In this document: in pieces, positions 1 to 4,974 of the stretch
How positions within the stretch are numbered: the first letter of the stretch is position 1
Layout of the letters: each line of letters begins with the position of its first letter
From: Azonexus sp.
GTDB lineage: Bacteria > Pseudomonadota > Gammaproteobacteria > Burkholderiales > Rhodocyclaceae
Direction of reading: 5' to 3'
NCBI GenBank assembly: GCA_031274715.1
Contig: JAISPT010000022.1
Coordinates: 1-5,088, forward strand
DNA length: 5,088 nt
The notes under the pieces: model-generated
The model's database searches: none
Seen by the model: only the letters and a program-made list of their open reading frames with translations
What the model was told of the DNA's origin: nothing
Program-made: the position numbers and the translations under genes

Positions 1-39
1 ACAGTCAAGAGTCAATCTCAACTTCATCCACTCACTTCA

Positions 40-80
40 CTCTTCAGCAACCGCCGGAAAACCCCGCCACCGCTGAAGAG
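40..80 (-). other. Inverted repeat at the predicted 5' end of a leftward transcript
   Basis: Positions 40-48 (CTCTTCAGC) and 72-80 (GCTGAAGAG) are perfect 9-bp complements separated by 23 nt. On the minus strand the repeat starts almost exactly where the 87-114 promoter should initiate, so the RNA would open with a stem-loop. There is no T-run after the distal arm, so it does not look like an intrinsic terminator. A leader or processing stem of a stable-RNA transcript is inferred; the RNA gene itself is not in the window. Confidence 0.5.
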
Positions 81-86
81 GTGCGC

Positions 87-114
87 ATTATATAAAGAAA
101 AAAAAGGCCGTCAA
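87..114 (-). promoter_or_regulatory. Strong leftward sigma70 promoter of rRNA/tRNA type
   Basis: Read on the minus strand, there is a -35 TTGACG (109-114), a 16-bp spacer (93-108) containing a run of eight T, and a perfect -10 TATAAT (87-92). The discriminator that follows is GCGCACC. A near-consensus core with a short spacer and GC-rich discriminator is the usual build of growth-rate- and ppGpp/DksA-controlled stable-RNA promoters. Initiation is expected near 79-82. No coding sequence lies between here and the left edge, so the target, probably an rRNA or tRNA operon, is inferred to lie outside the window. It is about 50 bp downstream of the greB stop, in the same direction. Confidence 0.65.
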
Positions 115-117
115 GAC

Positions 118-133
118 CCCTTTTGAGAAAGGG
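118..133 (-). other. Small hairpin between greB and the stable-RNA promoter
   Basis: CCCTTT (118-123) and AAAGGG (128-133) form a perfect 6-bp stem with a 4-nt loop, just upstream of the -35 at 109-114. On the minus strand the nearest T-run (98-105) lies 12 nt beyond the stem, too far for a canonical intrinsic terminator. It could be a weak or Rho-assisted end for the greB transcript, but this is uncertain. Confidence 0.3.
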
Positions 134-145
134 CGGAACAGAACG

Positions 146-160
146 ACAATCGGCGATTGT
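146..160. repeat. 15-bp perfect palindrome after greB
   Basis: ACAATCG (146-152) and CGATTGT (154-160) are perfect complements around a single central base, 6 nt beyond the greB stop codon. No T-run follows on the minus strand. It could be the base of a greB 3'-end hairpin or a binding site for a dimeric protein upstream of the 87-114 promoter. The symmetry is plain in the sequence; the role is unknown. Confidence 0.4.
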
Positions 161-166
161 TGGCCG

Positions 167-724
167 TCAGTCGATGGTTTCGTAGCGGACCTCAACGATA
201 TCGAGATCACGCGGACCGACCGGGCTCTGGAAGCGAATCGCGTCACCGCAGCGTGCCTTGATCAAGGCACGCGCCAATGGGGAAATCCAACTGATACGGC
301 CGACGGCGGCATCGGCTTCATCGACGCCAACGATGATGTAGGTACTTTCGTTGCCGTCGCTATCGGCAACGGTGACGCGGGCACCGAAGAAAACCTGGTC
401 ATTGTCGCCCTGGCGCAGCGGGTCTACCACTTCGGCCAATTCCAAGCGCTTGGTCAAAAAGCGGATGCGCCGATCGATTTCCCGCAAGCGGCGCTTGCCA
501 TATATATAGTCGCCGTTTTCCGAGCGATCGCCATTGGAAGCGGCCCAGGCGACGATATCGACGATGCGCGGGCGTTCGCGCTTGACCAGTTCCTCAAGCT
601 CGTCGCGCAGACGGGCATGGCCGGCCGGGGTAATGTAATTGCGTGTTCCGGCGGGAAGACTGGGTGTCGCCTGAAGTTCTTCTTCGTCGTCACCGTCGCT
701 TTCCCGGACGAACGCTTTGTTCAT
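167..724 (-). CDS. greB: Transcription elongation factor GreB
   Basis: This 185-aa protein inserts its coiled-coil into the secondary channel of RNA polymerase and stimulates cleavage of backtracked RNA so that stalled complexes resume. Residues 1-25 are an acidic extension (DGDDEEE at 10-16) that makes it longer than the 158-aa E. coli protein; I know this extension from betaproteobacterial GreB. The N-terminal coiled-coil spans about 30-100. Its tip carries GDRSENGDY (65-73), with the conserved acidic residues D66 and E69, followed by the basic KRRLREIDRR. The FKBP-like C-terminal domain covers about 107-183 and includes the signature around GRISWISPLARALI (142-155). The ATG at 724 is chosen because MNKAF is the family start; the upstream in-frame extension is arginine-rich and unrelated. 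No Shine-Dalgarno is evident. The start overlaps the upstream stop by one base (TGATG), so translational coupling is likely. GreA is less likely, given the basic coiled-coil pattern. Confidence 0.95.
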   Translation of the reverse strand: MNKAFVRESDGDDEEELQATPSLPAGTRNYITPAGHARLRDELEELVKRERPRIVDIVAWAASNGDRSENGDYIYGKRRLREIDRRIRFLTKRLELAEVVDPLRQGDNDQVFFGARVTVADSDGNESTYIIVGVDEADAAVGRISWISPLARALIKARCGDAIRFQSPVGPRDLDIVEVRYETID

Positions 725-1032
725 CAGTAACCGATGCTGTAGTGCTCGACGTCGACGCGGATCAGATCGCGCCCGAGAACGGCAGCGGTGTTCTTGGCGA
801 ATTGCTCGGCCCAGGTACTCTGATCGCGGAAGCGCTCCTCGCCGGCGTATTTGGCGACGCTGAGAATACGGTCGACGGCAAGAATCTTGCCGGTTGGCGT
901 AGACACATCGCATTCAAGGGTATCGAACTCGCGGTCGAACCATTCGCGCGCCTCGTCGGCCGCAACGCCGCCAGCGAGCTTGAAGTCGTACTCGCAATCC
1001 TTGCCGAAGGACACAATCACATGATGCTGCAT
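724..1032 (-). CDS. Conserved-looking 102-aa protein of unknown function, coupled to greB
   Basis: I do not recognise this family. The 102-aa product is soluble and acidic, with no signal peptide or membrane segment. It begins MQHHVIVSFGKD, has an alanine- and glutamate-rich stretch leading to EWFDREFD (30-37), and ends in RVDVEHYSIGY, which suggests a small mixed alpha/beta fold. The ATG at 1032 is preferred to the in-frame ATG at 1059 because AGGAGG lies at 1041-1046, 8 nt upstream of it, and the longer form would begin upstream of that site. Its stop overlaps the greB start by one base, so both are read from the 1063-1090 promoter and are probably co-translated. A role linked to transcription or RNA polymerase is suggested only by that coupling. 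Confidence 0.75.
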   Translation of the reverse strand: MQHHVIVSFGKDCEYDFKLAGGVAADEAREWFDREFDTLECDVSTPTGKILAVDRILSVAKYAGEERFRDQSTWAEQFAKNTAAVLGRDLIRVDVEHYSIGY

Positions 1033-1040
1033 TTCTCTCT

Positions 1041-1046
1041 CCTCCT
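1041..1046 (-). promoter_or_regulatory. Ribosome binding site deciding the start of the 102-aa gene
   Basis: On the minus strand AGGAGG lies 8 nt upstream of the ATG at 1032. It is a full-consensus Shine-Dalgarno, and it is the reason for rejecting the in-frame upstream ATG at 1059. No comparable site precedes greB, so this site probably drives the entry of ribosomes for both genes. Confidence 0.75.
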
Positions 1047-1061
1047 GTCGGGTGTTCAAGC

Positions 1062-1067
1062 TATTCT
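1062..1067 (+). promoter_or_regulatory. Possible rightward -10 element overlapping the leftward one
   Basis: TATTCT matches four of six -10 bases and lies five bases inside the leftward -10 (1063-1068). No good -35 exists at the right distance, where the sequence is the CTCCTC complement of the ribosome binding site. A rightward start near 1074 would give the DUF465 gene a short leader of about 26 nt. This is a weak prediction, made because the rightward gene needs a promoter in this 67-bp gap. Confidence 0.25.
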
Positions 1068-1090
1068 AGCAAAACACGAGAAGCTGTCAG
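1063..1090 (-). promoter_or_regulatory. Sigma70 promoter for the 102-aa gene and greB
   Basis: On the minus strand the -35 is CTGACA (1085-1090, five of six consensus bases), followed by a 16-bp spacer (1069-1084) and the -10 TAGAAT (1063-1068). The -10 is preceded by TGC (1069-1071), which makes it an extended -10. Initiation is expected near 1056, giving a leader of about 24 nt before the ATG at 1032. It sits in the 67-bp gap between two divergent genes and overlaps the ribosome binding site of the rightward gene. Confidence 0.6.
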
Positions 1091-1099
1091 GAGTCGAAC

Positions 1100-1321
1100 A
1101 TGGCCATGCATCCGTTGAGCGATACCGATATCGGCAACATCCATAGCCAGTTGCACGAGCTGCGGACGGAGCATCACGATCTCGACCTAGTGATCACCCA
1201 CCTGGTCGACAATCCGCCACCCGACGAGTTACTAATCCGGCGCCTGAAGAAGCGCAAACTGCTGCTGAAGGATCGCATCCTCCTGCTTGAACAGATGTTG
1301 GTTCCCGACATCCCTGCCTGA
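1100..1321 (+). CDS. YdcH/DUF465 family small coiled-coil protein
   Basis: This 73-aa cytoplasmic protein belongs to the YdcH (DUF465) family, whose E. coli member has a similar length and no established function. The family pattern is clear: an N-terminal helix with HELRTEHHDLD (18-28), a proline-rich turn (NPPPDE, 38-43), then a strongly basic helix with LIRRLKKRKLLLKDRI (45-60). The two helices are amphipathic with leucines at heptad spacing, suggesting a helical hairpin or coiled-coil dimer. AGGAG at 1089-1093 sits 6 nt before the ATG at 1100; a second ATG two codons later is a less favoured alternative. It is divergent from the greB operon. The next rightward gene is more than 120 bp away and has its own possible promoter, so this gene is probably monocistronic. 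Confidence 0.9.
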   Translation: MAMHPLSDTDIGNIHSQLHELRTEHHDLDLVITHLVDNPPPDELLIRRLKKRKLLLKDRILLLEQMLVPDIPA

Positions 1322-1335
1322 TCTTCGGCGTCAGG

Positions 1336-1364
1336 GTGACAGGTTGCACAGCGACCATTAGATT
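1336..1364 (+). promoter_or_regulatory. Possible sigma70 promoter for the 110-aa gene and tas
   Basis: GTGACA (1336-1341, five of six -35 bases), a 17-bp spacer and TAGATT (1359-1364, four of six -10 bases) form a plausible core promoter in the only gap upstream of the rightward pair. Initiation would be near 1371, giving a leader of about 70 nt to the ATG at 1443. The -10 is mediocre, so confidence is modest. Confidence 0.4.
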
Positions 1365-1442
1365 ACGTCGACCAAGACATGGGTGGCGGCAGCTGCATTG
1401 ACCCAGACGGCGGCGGCGAGCAGCACCGCGCTAAAATGCCGT

Positions 1443-1775
1443 ATGTCCTGTTTCGACCATGCCGCTGATGCCTTCGGCGATCCTTTTGCTCTCGATAATC
1501 TGCCGCTGCCACGGCCGGCCGCCGGTTACGCCGTGCAAATGCTCGGCAGCGACCGATTGCTCGACCGCCGCAGCGGTGCTTTCCTGCCGGTCCGCTCGCC
1601 CGATCTGGCCGGCCTGTTCGACACTTTCGCCGCCGCCCGCCAGGCGGCCGAGGCCTGGGTCGACCAGCATTGCCGGCCACCGGCTGAGCATCGCCTGGCC
1701 ATCGTCCCGGCGGCCTTCGACGACGTGCTCGAGCGTCACGTGCTGATCTACGGCGTGTTGGAAGAACACCCCTGA
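1443..1775 (+). CDS. Hypothetical 110-aa protein upstream of tas
   Basis: I cannot name this family. The ATG at 1443 gives 110 aa. An in-frame GTG at 1383 would add a low-complexity alanine/threonine/serine stretch that looks untranslated, and neither start has a clear Shine-Dalgarno. The protein has a proline-rich front (PLPRPAAGYAV, 21-31), a segment LLDRRSGAFLPV (39-50) that reads like a beta hairpin, an amphipathic helix DLAGLFDTFAAARQAAEAWVDQH (54-76) and a beta-rich end (RHVLIYGVL, 98-106). There is no signal peptide or membrane segment. I prefer this frame to the overlapping minus-strand frames because its hydrophobic residues are spaced like a folded domain and it ends 24 bp before the next start. 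It is probably co-transcribed with tas; any functional link is unknown. Confidence 0.65.
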   Translation: MSCFDHAADAFGDPFALDNLPLPRPAAGYAVQMLGSDRLLDRRSGAFLPVRSPDLAGLFDTFAAARQAAEAWVDQHCRPPAEHRLAIVPAAFDDVLERHVLIYGVLEEHP

Positions 1776-1799
1776 CCCGCCCAACCCTGGAAACTCGCC

Positions 1800-2846
1800 A
1801 TGACCCCATTCCAGAAACGCCCACTTGGCCGTAGCGATCTGCTCGTTCCTGATGTCTGCCTCGGCACGATGACGTTCGGCGAGCAGACCGACGAGGCGGA
1901 TGCCCATCGGCAACTCGACTACGCGCTAGCTGCCGGTGTCAATTTCTTCGATACGGCCGAGATGTATGCCGTTCCGCCGCGCGCCGAAACCAGCGGCGCC
2001 TCGGAAAGCATCGTCGGCCGCTGGCTAGCGCGGCAAGCGCGGGAGCGGATCGTCATCGCCACCAAGGTCGCCGGCCCGGCGCGCAACCTGGACTGGATCC
2101 GCAGGGGACCGCCGGCGCTCGACCGTGCCAATATCCATGCCGCCGTCGAAGGCTCGTTGCGCCGTTTGCAGACCGACTACATCGATCTCTACCAGTTGCA
2201 CTGGCCGGAACGCAACCAGCCAATGTTCGGTCAATGGCAGTACGAGCCGGACAAGGAGCGTGAATGCACGCCGATCCGCACCCAACTGGAAGCGCTGAGC
2301 GAATTGGTGCGCGCCGGCAAGGTGCGCTATGTCGGCATCTCCAATGAGCATCCGTGGGGCATCATGCAATTCACTCGCCTCGCCGACGAACTCGACCTGC
2401 CACGCATCGCCTCGACGCAGAATGCCTACCACTTGCTGAACCGGACTTTCGAGACCGGCCTGGCCGAAGTCTGCCACCGTGAGGGCATCGGCCTGCTCGC
2501 CTATTCGCCGCTGGCCTTCGGGCACCTGACCGGCAAATACCTGGCCAACCCGGCGATTCCCGGCCGCCTGACACGGTGGCCGAGCTTCGGCCAGCGCTAC
2601 ACCAAGCCCAACGTCACCCCGGCCACCCGCGCCTACGCCGAGTTGGCCCGTCAGCACAGCTTGACGCCGACGCAACTGGCGCTTGGCTTCGTGCGCTCGC
2701 GCTGGTTCGTCGCCAGCACCATCATCGGCGCCTCATCGCTAGCCCAGTTGCAGGAAACCCTGCCGGCGACGCAAACGCCGCTGCCGCCGGTGGTACTCGC
2801 AGCCATCGACGAGTTGCACCTGCGCTACACCAATCCGGCACCCTGA
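1800..2846 (+). CDS. tas: Tas-like NADP(H)-dependent aldo/keto reductase
   Basis: This 348-aa cytosolic oxidoreductase of the aldo/keto reductase superfamily is predicted to reduce carbonyl compounds with NADPH; its natural substrate is unknown. It closely resembles E. coli Tas (346 aa), named for suppressing tyrosine auxotrophy. Shared blocks include LGTMTFGEQ (21-29), DTAEMYAVPPR (51-61), LQTDYIDLYQLHWP (123-136) and a C-terminal YTNPAP. The (beta/alpha)8-barrel tetrad is visible as D51, Y56, K89 and H134. Cofactor-contact segments follow: GISNE (179-183), Q207, AYSPL (234-238) and IIGASSLAQL (308-317). The ATG at 1800 agrees with the family start but has only a weak site (TGGAAA, about 1788). 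It follows the 110-aa gene by 24 bp, so an operon is likely. No strong terminator follows it. It appears intact. Confidence 0.93.
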   Translation: MTPFQKRPLGRSDLLVPDVCLGTMTFGEQTDEADAHRQLDYALAAGVNFFDTAEMYAVPPRAETSGASESIVGRWLARQARERIVIATKVAGPARNLDWIRRGPPALDRANIHAAVEGSLRRLQTDYIDLYQLHWPERNQPMFGQWQYEPDKERECTPIRTQLEALSELVRAGKVRYVGISNEHPWGIMQFTRLADELDLPRIASTQNAYHLLNRTFETGLAEVCHREGIGLLAYSPLAFGHLTGKYLANPAIPGRLTRWPSFGQRYTKPNVTPATRAYAELARQHSLTPTQLALGFVRSRWFVASTIIGASSLAQLQETLPATQTPLPPVVLAAIDELHLRYTNPAP

Positions 2847-2971
2847 GCAGCCGGCCGCAATACGCTCCCGGCAACGCCGCCAGGGCCGCCACAAACTGAC
2901 GGTGGCATAGACAACGGATCAGCGTTCGCTCCGGCACATGCCTGGCGCGAATCGCCATAGCTCCGGTCGAA

Positions 2972-3000
2972 TTGGCGAACGCGATGAAAAAATGTATAAT
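2972..3000 (+). promoter_or_regulatory. Strong sigma70 promoter of deaD
   Basis: TTGGCG (2972-2977, four of six -35 bases), a 17-bp spacer and a perfect TATAAT (2995-3000) form a near-ideal core. It stands out because an A/T-rich patch (2986-3003) interrupts GC-rich surroundings. Initiation is predicted near 3007, leaving an untranslated leader of about 190 nt before the deaD ATG at 3199. Long leaders are a known feature of cold-shock genes such as E. coli deaD/csdA and cspA. I see no obvious match to the E. coli cold box. Confidence 0.7.
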
Positions 3001-3095
3001 AATCAGCTCAATGCGTGATGGTTCGCCCACAGTCATTCCGAGCAGCCGCCGGTTTTATCAGGTTCTTGTGCAGGATTCACCCCATTGATTTATTC

Positions 3096-3140
3096 CCCCG
3101 GCAAGGCTGCGTCGGGGTCACTCAGGCCGCCCGCTCCCCG
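3096..3140 (+). promoter_or_regulatory. Candidate alternative hairpins in the deaD leader
   Basis: CGGGG at 3113-3117 can pair with CCCCG upstream (3096-3100, helped by GCA 3101-3103 with TGC 3108-3110) or with CCCCG downstream (3136-3140). The two pairings exclude each other. No T-run follows either, so a classical attenuator is not supported. A temperature- or helicase-sensitive switch is an inference from the pairing alone, and GC-rich DNA makes short chance complements common. Confidence 0.35.
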
Positions 3141-3146
3141 GGCCAA

Positions 3147-3182
3147 TTCGTCGCCCGCATAGCAAAACGCAAGCGCGACGAG
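3147..3182 (+). promoter_or_regulatory. Hairpin immediately upstream of the deaD ribosome binding site
   Basis: TTCGTCGC (3147-3154) pairs with GCGACGAG (3175-3182): seven Watson-Crick pairs plus one G-U, with two further pairs possible inside after a 2-nt bulge. The stem ends 2 nt before the Shine-Dalgarno AAGGAAA (3185-3191), which lies 7 nt before the ATG. It leaves the site itself exposed but could act as a translational enhancer, a processing stem or a temperature-sensitive element. The pairing is visible; the function is inferred. Confidence 0.45.
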
Positions 3183-3198
3183 AAAAGGAAACAGCACC

Positions 3199-4974
3199 AT
3201 GACGACATCCGTCGACAGCTTTGCCGATCTCGGCTTAAGCCAATCCCTGCTCAAAACACTCGCCGAAGTCGGCTACGAGACGCCTTCCCCGATCCAGGCC
3301 CAGTGCATCCCGATTCTGCTTGACGGGCACGACATCATCGGCATGGCGCAGACCGGCACCGGCAAGACGGCCGCTTTCGCGCTGCCGCTGATGGAAACTA
3401 TCGATATCAAGCTGATGAAGCCGCAGGCGCTGATCCTGACGCCGACGCGCGAACTGGCGATCCAGGTGGCGGAGGCCCTGCAGAGCTACGCCAAGAATCT
3501 GCCTGGCTTCCACGTGCTGCCGATCTACGGCGGCCAGAGCTACACCATCCAGTTGAAGCAACTGGCGCGTGGCGCACATATCATCGTCGGCACGCCGGGC
3601 CGAGTCATGGACCACCTGGAGCGCCAGACACTCAATCTCGACCATCTGAAAACACTGGTCCTCGATGAAGCCGACGAAATGCTGCGCATGGGCTTCATCG
3701 ACGACGTCGAATGGATCCTCGAGCACACCCCAGAACAGCACCAGACCGCGCTGTTCTCGGCGACCATGCCGGAACCGATCCGCCGCGTGGCACAGAAATA
3801 TCTGGTCGAGCCGAAGGAAGTCAAAATCAAGACGGCCACCGCCACCGTCGCCGCCATCCGCCAAGTCTATTGGCAGGTTTCCGGCCTGCACAAGCTCGAC
3901 GCGCTGACCCGCATCCTCGAAGTCGAGGACAATTTCGACGCCGCTATCATCTTCGTGCGCACCAAGACCGCCACCGTCGAGCTGGCCGACAAGCTCAACG
4001 CCCGCGGCTACAGCGCCGCTGCGCTGAACGGCGACCTCAATCAGCAGATGCGCGAGCGCGTCATTGAACAGCTGAAATCCGGCGCCCTGGACATCGTCAT
4101 CGCCACCGATGTCGCCGCCCGTGGCATCGACGTACCGCGCATCAGCCATGTGGTGAATTACGACATCCCCTACGACACCGAAGCCTATGTGCACCGCATC
4201 GGCCGTACCGGCCGCGCCGGCCGCGCCGGCAACGCCATCCTGTTCGTCGCACCGCGCGAGATTCGCATGCTGCGCACCATCGAGCGCGCTACCCGGCAAC
4301 CGATCGCACCGCTGACGCTGCCCTCGCGCACCGATGTCACCAACAAGCGCGTCGCCGCCTTCAAGGAGAAGGTCGCCGAAGTGCTCAATGCCGAAGGTCT
4401 CGACTTCTTCGCCAACATCGTCTCGCAGATCGCCGAGGAACAGGACGTTGGCGCCGAGGAGGTTGCCGCCGCGCTGGCCATGATGGCGCAGGAAGGCAAG
4501 CCACTGCAGATCGCCGGCGAAGATCCGGCACCCCGCCCGGCCGTCCGCGACGAACGCCGTCCGGCCAGTTTCGGCGAGCGCGAAAGCAAGCCGCGTTTCG
4601 AGGGGCGCGGCGACCAACCCCGCTTCGAGTCGCGCGGCGAGCGCCCACGCTTCGATGACAAGCCACGCCGCCCGCCGGTCGGCGGCGACATGGTGCGCTA
4701 CCGCATCGACGTCGGTCGCGACCACGGCGTACAGGTCAAGGACATCGTCGGCGCCATCGCCAACGAAGCCGGCATCGAGAGTCGTTTCATCGGCCGTATC
4801 GGCCTCTACGACGAATCGAGCACAGTCGAACTACCGGCCGGCATGCCGGCCGAGGCGGCCAACGCCTTGAAACGCACCCGCGTGCGCGGCGTGCCGATCA
4901 ACCTGCGGCCCGACGAAGGTCGTCCGGATACCGGCGAGCGCAAGTTCCGGAAAAAACCCTTCGCCGATCGCTAG
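3199..4974 (+). CDS. deaD: Cold-shock type DEAD-box RNA helicase DeaD (CsdA)
   Basis: This 591-aa ATP-dependent RNA helicase unwinds short structured RNA; family members act in 50S ribosome assembly, translation of structured mRNA and RNA decay in the cold. All core motifs are intact: Q motif (F8 to Q33), motif I AQTGTGKT (50-57), PTRELA (82-87), TPGR (132-135), DEAD (156-159), SAT (187-189), FVRT (252-255), TDVAARGID (303-311) and HRIGRTGR (332-339). The region 365-435 matches the DeaD dimerisation part. An RG-rich linker (450-492) contains a nonapeptide repeat. A DbpA-type RNA-binding domain follows at about 497-571 (GRDHGVQVKDIVGAIANEAG). E. coli DeaD has 629 aa and the same order; RhlE and SrmB lack this last domain. 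AAGGAAA at 3185-3191 supports the ATG at 3199. Its stop codon lies at the edge of an IS element, so its native terminator is displaced. Confidence 0.95.
   Translation: MTTSVDSFADLGLSQSLLKTLAEVGYETPSPIQAQCIPILLDGHDIIGMAQTGTGKTAAFALPLMETIDIKLMKPQALILTPTRELAIQVAEALQSYAKNLPGFHVLPIYGGQSYTIQLKQLARGAHIIVGTPGRVMDHLERQTLNLDHLKTLVLDEADEMLRMGFIDDVEWILEHTPEQHQTALFSATMPEPIRRVAQKYLVEPKEVKIKTATATVAAIRQVYWQVSGLHKLDALTRILEVEDNFDAAIIFVRTKTATVELADKLNARGYSAAALNGDLNQQMRERVIEQLKSGALDIVIATDVAARGIDVPRISHVVNYDIPYDTEAYVHRIGRTGRAGRAGNAILFVAPREIRMLRTIERATRQPIAPLTLPSRTDVTNKRVAAFKEKVAEVLNAEGLDFFANIVSQIAEEQDVGAEEVAAALAMMAQEGKPLQIAGEDPAPRPAVRDERRPASFGERESKPRFEGRGDQPRFESRGERPRFDDKPRRPPVGGDMVRYRIDVGRDHGVQVKDIVGAIANEAGIESRFIGRIGLYDESSTVELPAGMPAEAANALKRTRVRGVPINLRPDEGRPDTGERKFRKKPFADR
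4588..4668 (+). repeat. Tandem 27-bp repeat encoding an RG-rich nonapeptide in DeaD
   Basis: Residues 464-490 of DeaD are three tandem nonapeptide units: KPRFEGRGD, QPRFESRGE and RPRFDDKPR. The shared core is PRF followed by an acidic or arginine-glycine step. Such RG/RGG-like arrays in DEAD-box proteins bind RNA without sequence preference and can promote phase separation. The array lies in the flexible linker between the helicase core and the DbpA-type domain. The repeat is clear at protein level and only partly preserved at DNA level. Confidence 0.7.

Larger units (their letters stand above)
2847..3198. other. 352-bp intergenic region: tas 3' flank and deaD control region
   Basis: No credible protein gene is seen here on either strand. 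The left part (2847-2971) has only small hairpins without T-runs: GCCGG at 2850-2854 with CCGGC at 2868-2872, and GCCAC at 2888-2892 with GTGGC at 2902-2906. So tas has no obvious intrinsic terminator. The right part carries the deaD promoter at 2972-3000 and a structured leader of about 190 nt, annotated separately. An open frame crossing 2722-3036 on the minus strand runs straight into tas with no independent support and looks like a shadow. Confidence 0.6.

Noticed and set aside
643..1146. A 167-codon plus-strand open frame across greB and the 102-aa gene
   Set aside because: It is antisense to two genes supported by family match, a strong ribosome binding site and a one-base overlap, and it overlaps the DUF465 start out of frame.
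1317..1334. CCTGA/TCAGG inverted repeat at the end of the DUF465 gene as a terminator
   Set aside because: The stem is only 5 bp and includes the stop codon, and no T-run follows, so chance is as likely.
1359..1445. A minus-strand hydrophobic stretch (AVLLAAAVWVNAAAATHVLV) resembling a signal or membrane segment
   Set aside because: It has no upstream ATG or GTG giving a reasonable length, no ribosome binding site, and ends after about 22 codons from the only GTG. It probably reflects GCC/GCG-rich sequence.
1363..1913. Two minus-strand open frames over the 110-aa gene and the start of tas
   Set aside because: One is arginine/proline-rich low complexity and the other runs into the tas coding region. 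Neither has a ribosome binding site or recognisable domain, and the plus-strand frame is more protein-like.
2722..3036. A 104-codon minus-strand open frame over the tas 3' end and the intergenic region
   Set aside because: About 40 percent of it is antisense to tas. Its start lies across the strong rightward deaD promoter, and no domain is recognisable.
3235..4725. A 496-codon open frame on the minus strand across the deaD gene
   Set aside because: It is antisense to a helicase with every core motif intact. Its composition (runs of valine, alanine, glycine and aspartate) is what the complement of a GC-biased gene gives, and it has no recognisable domain.
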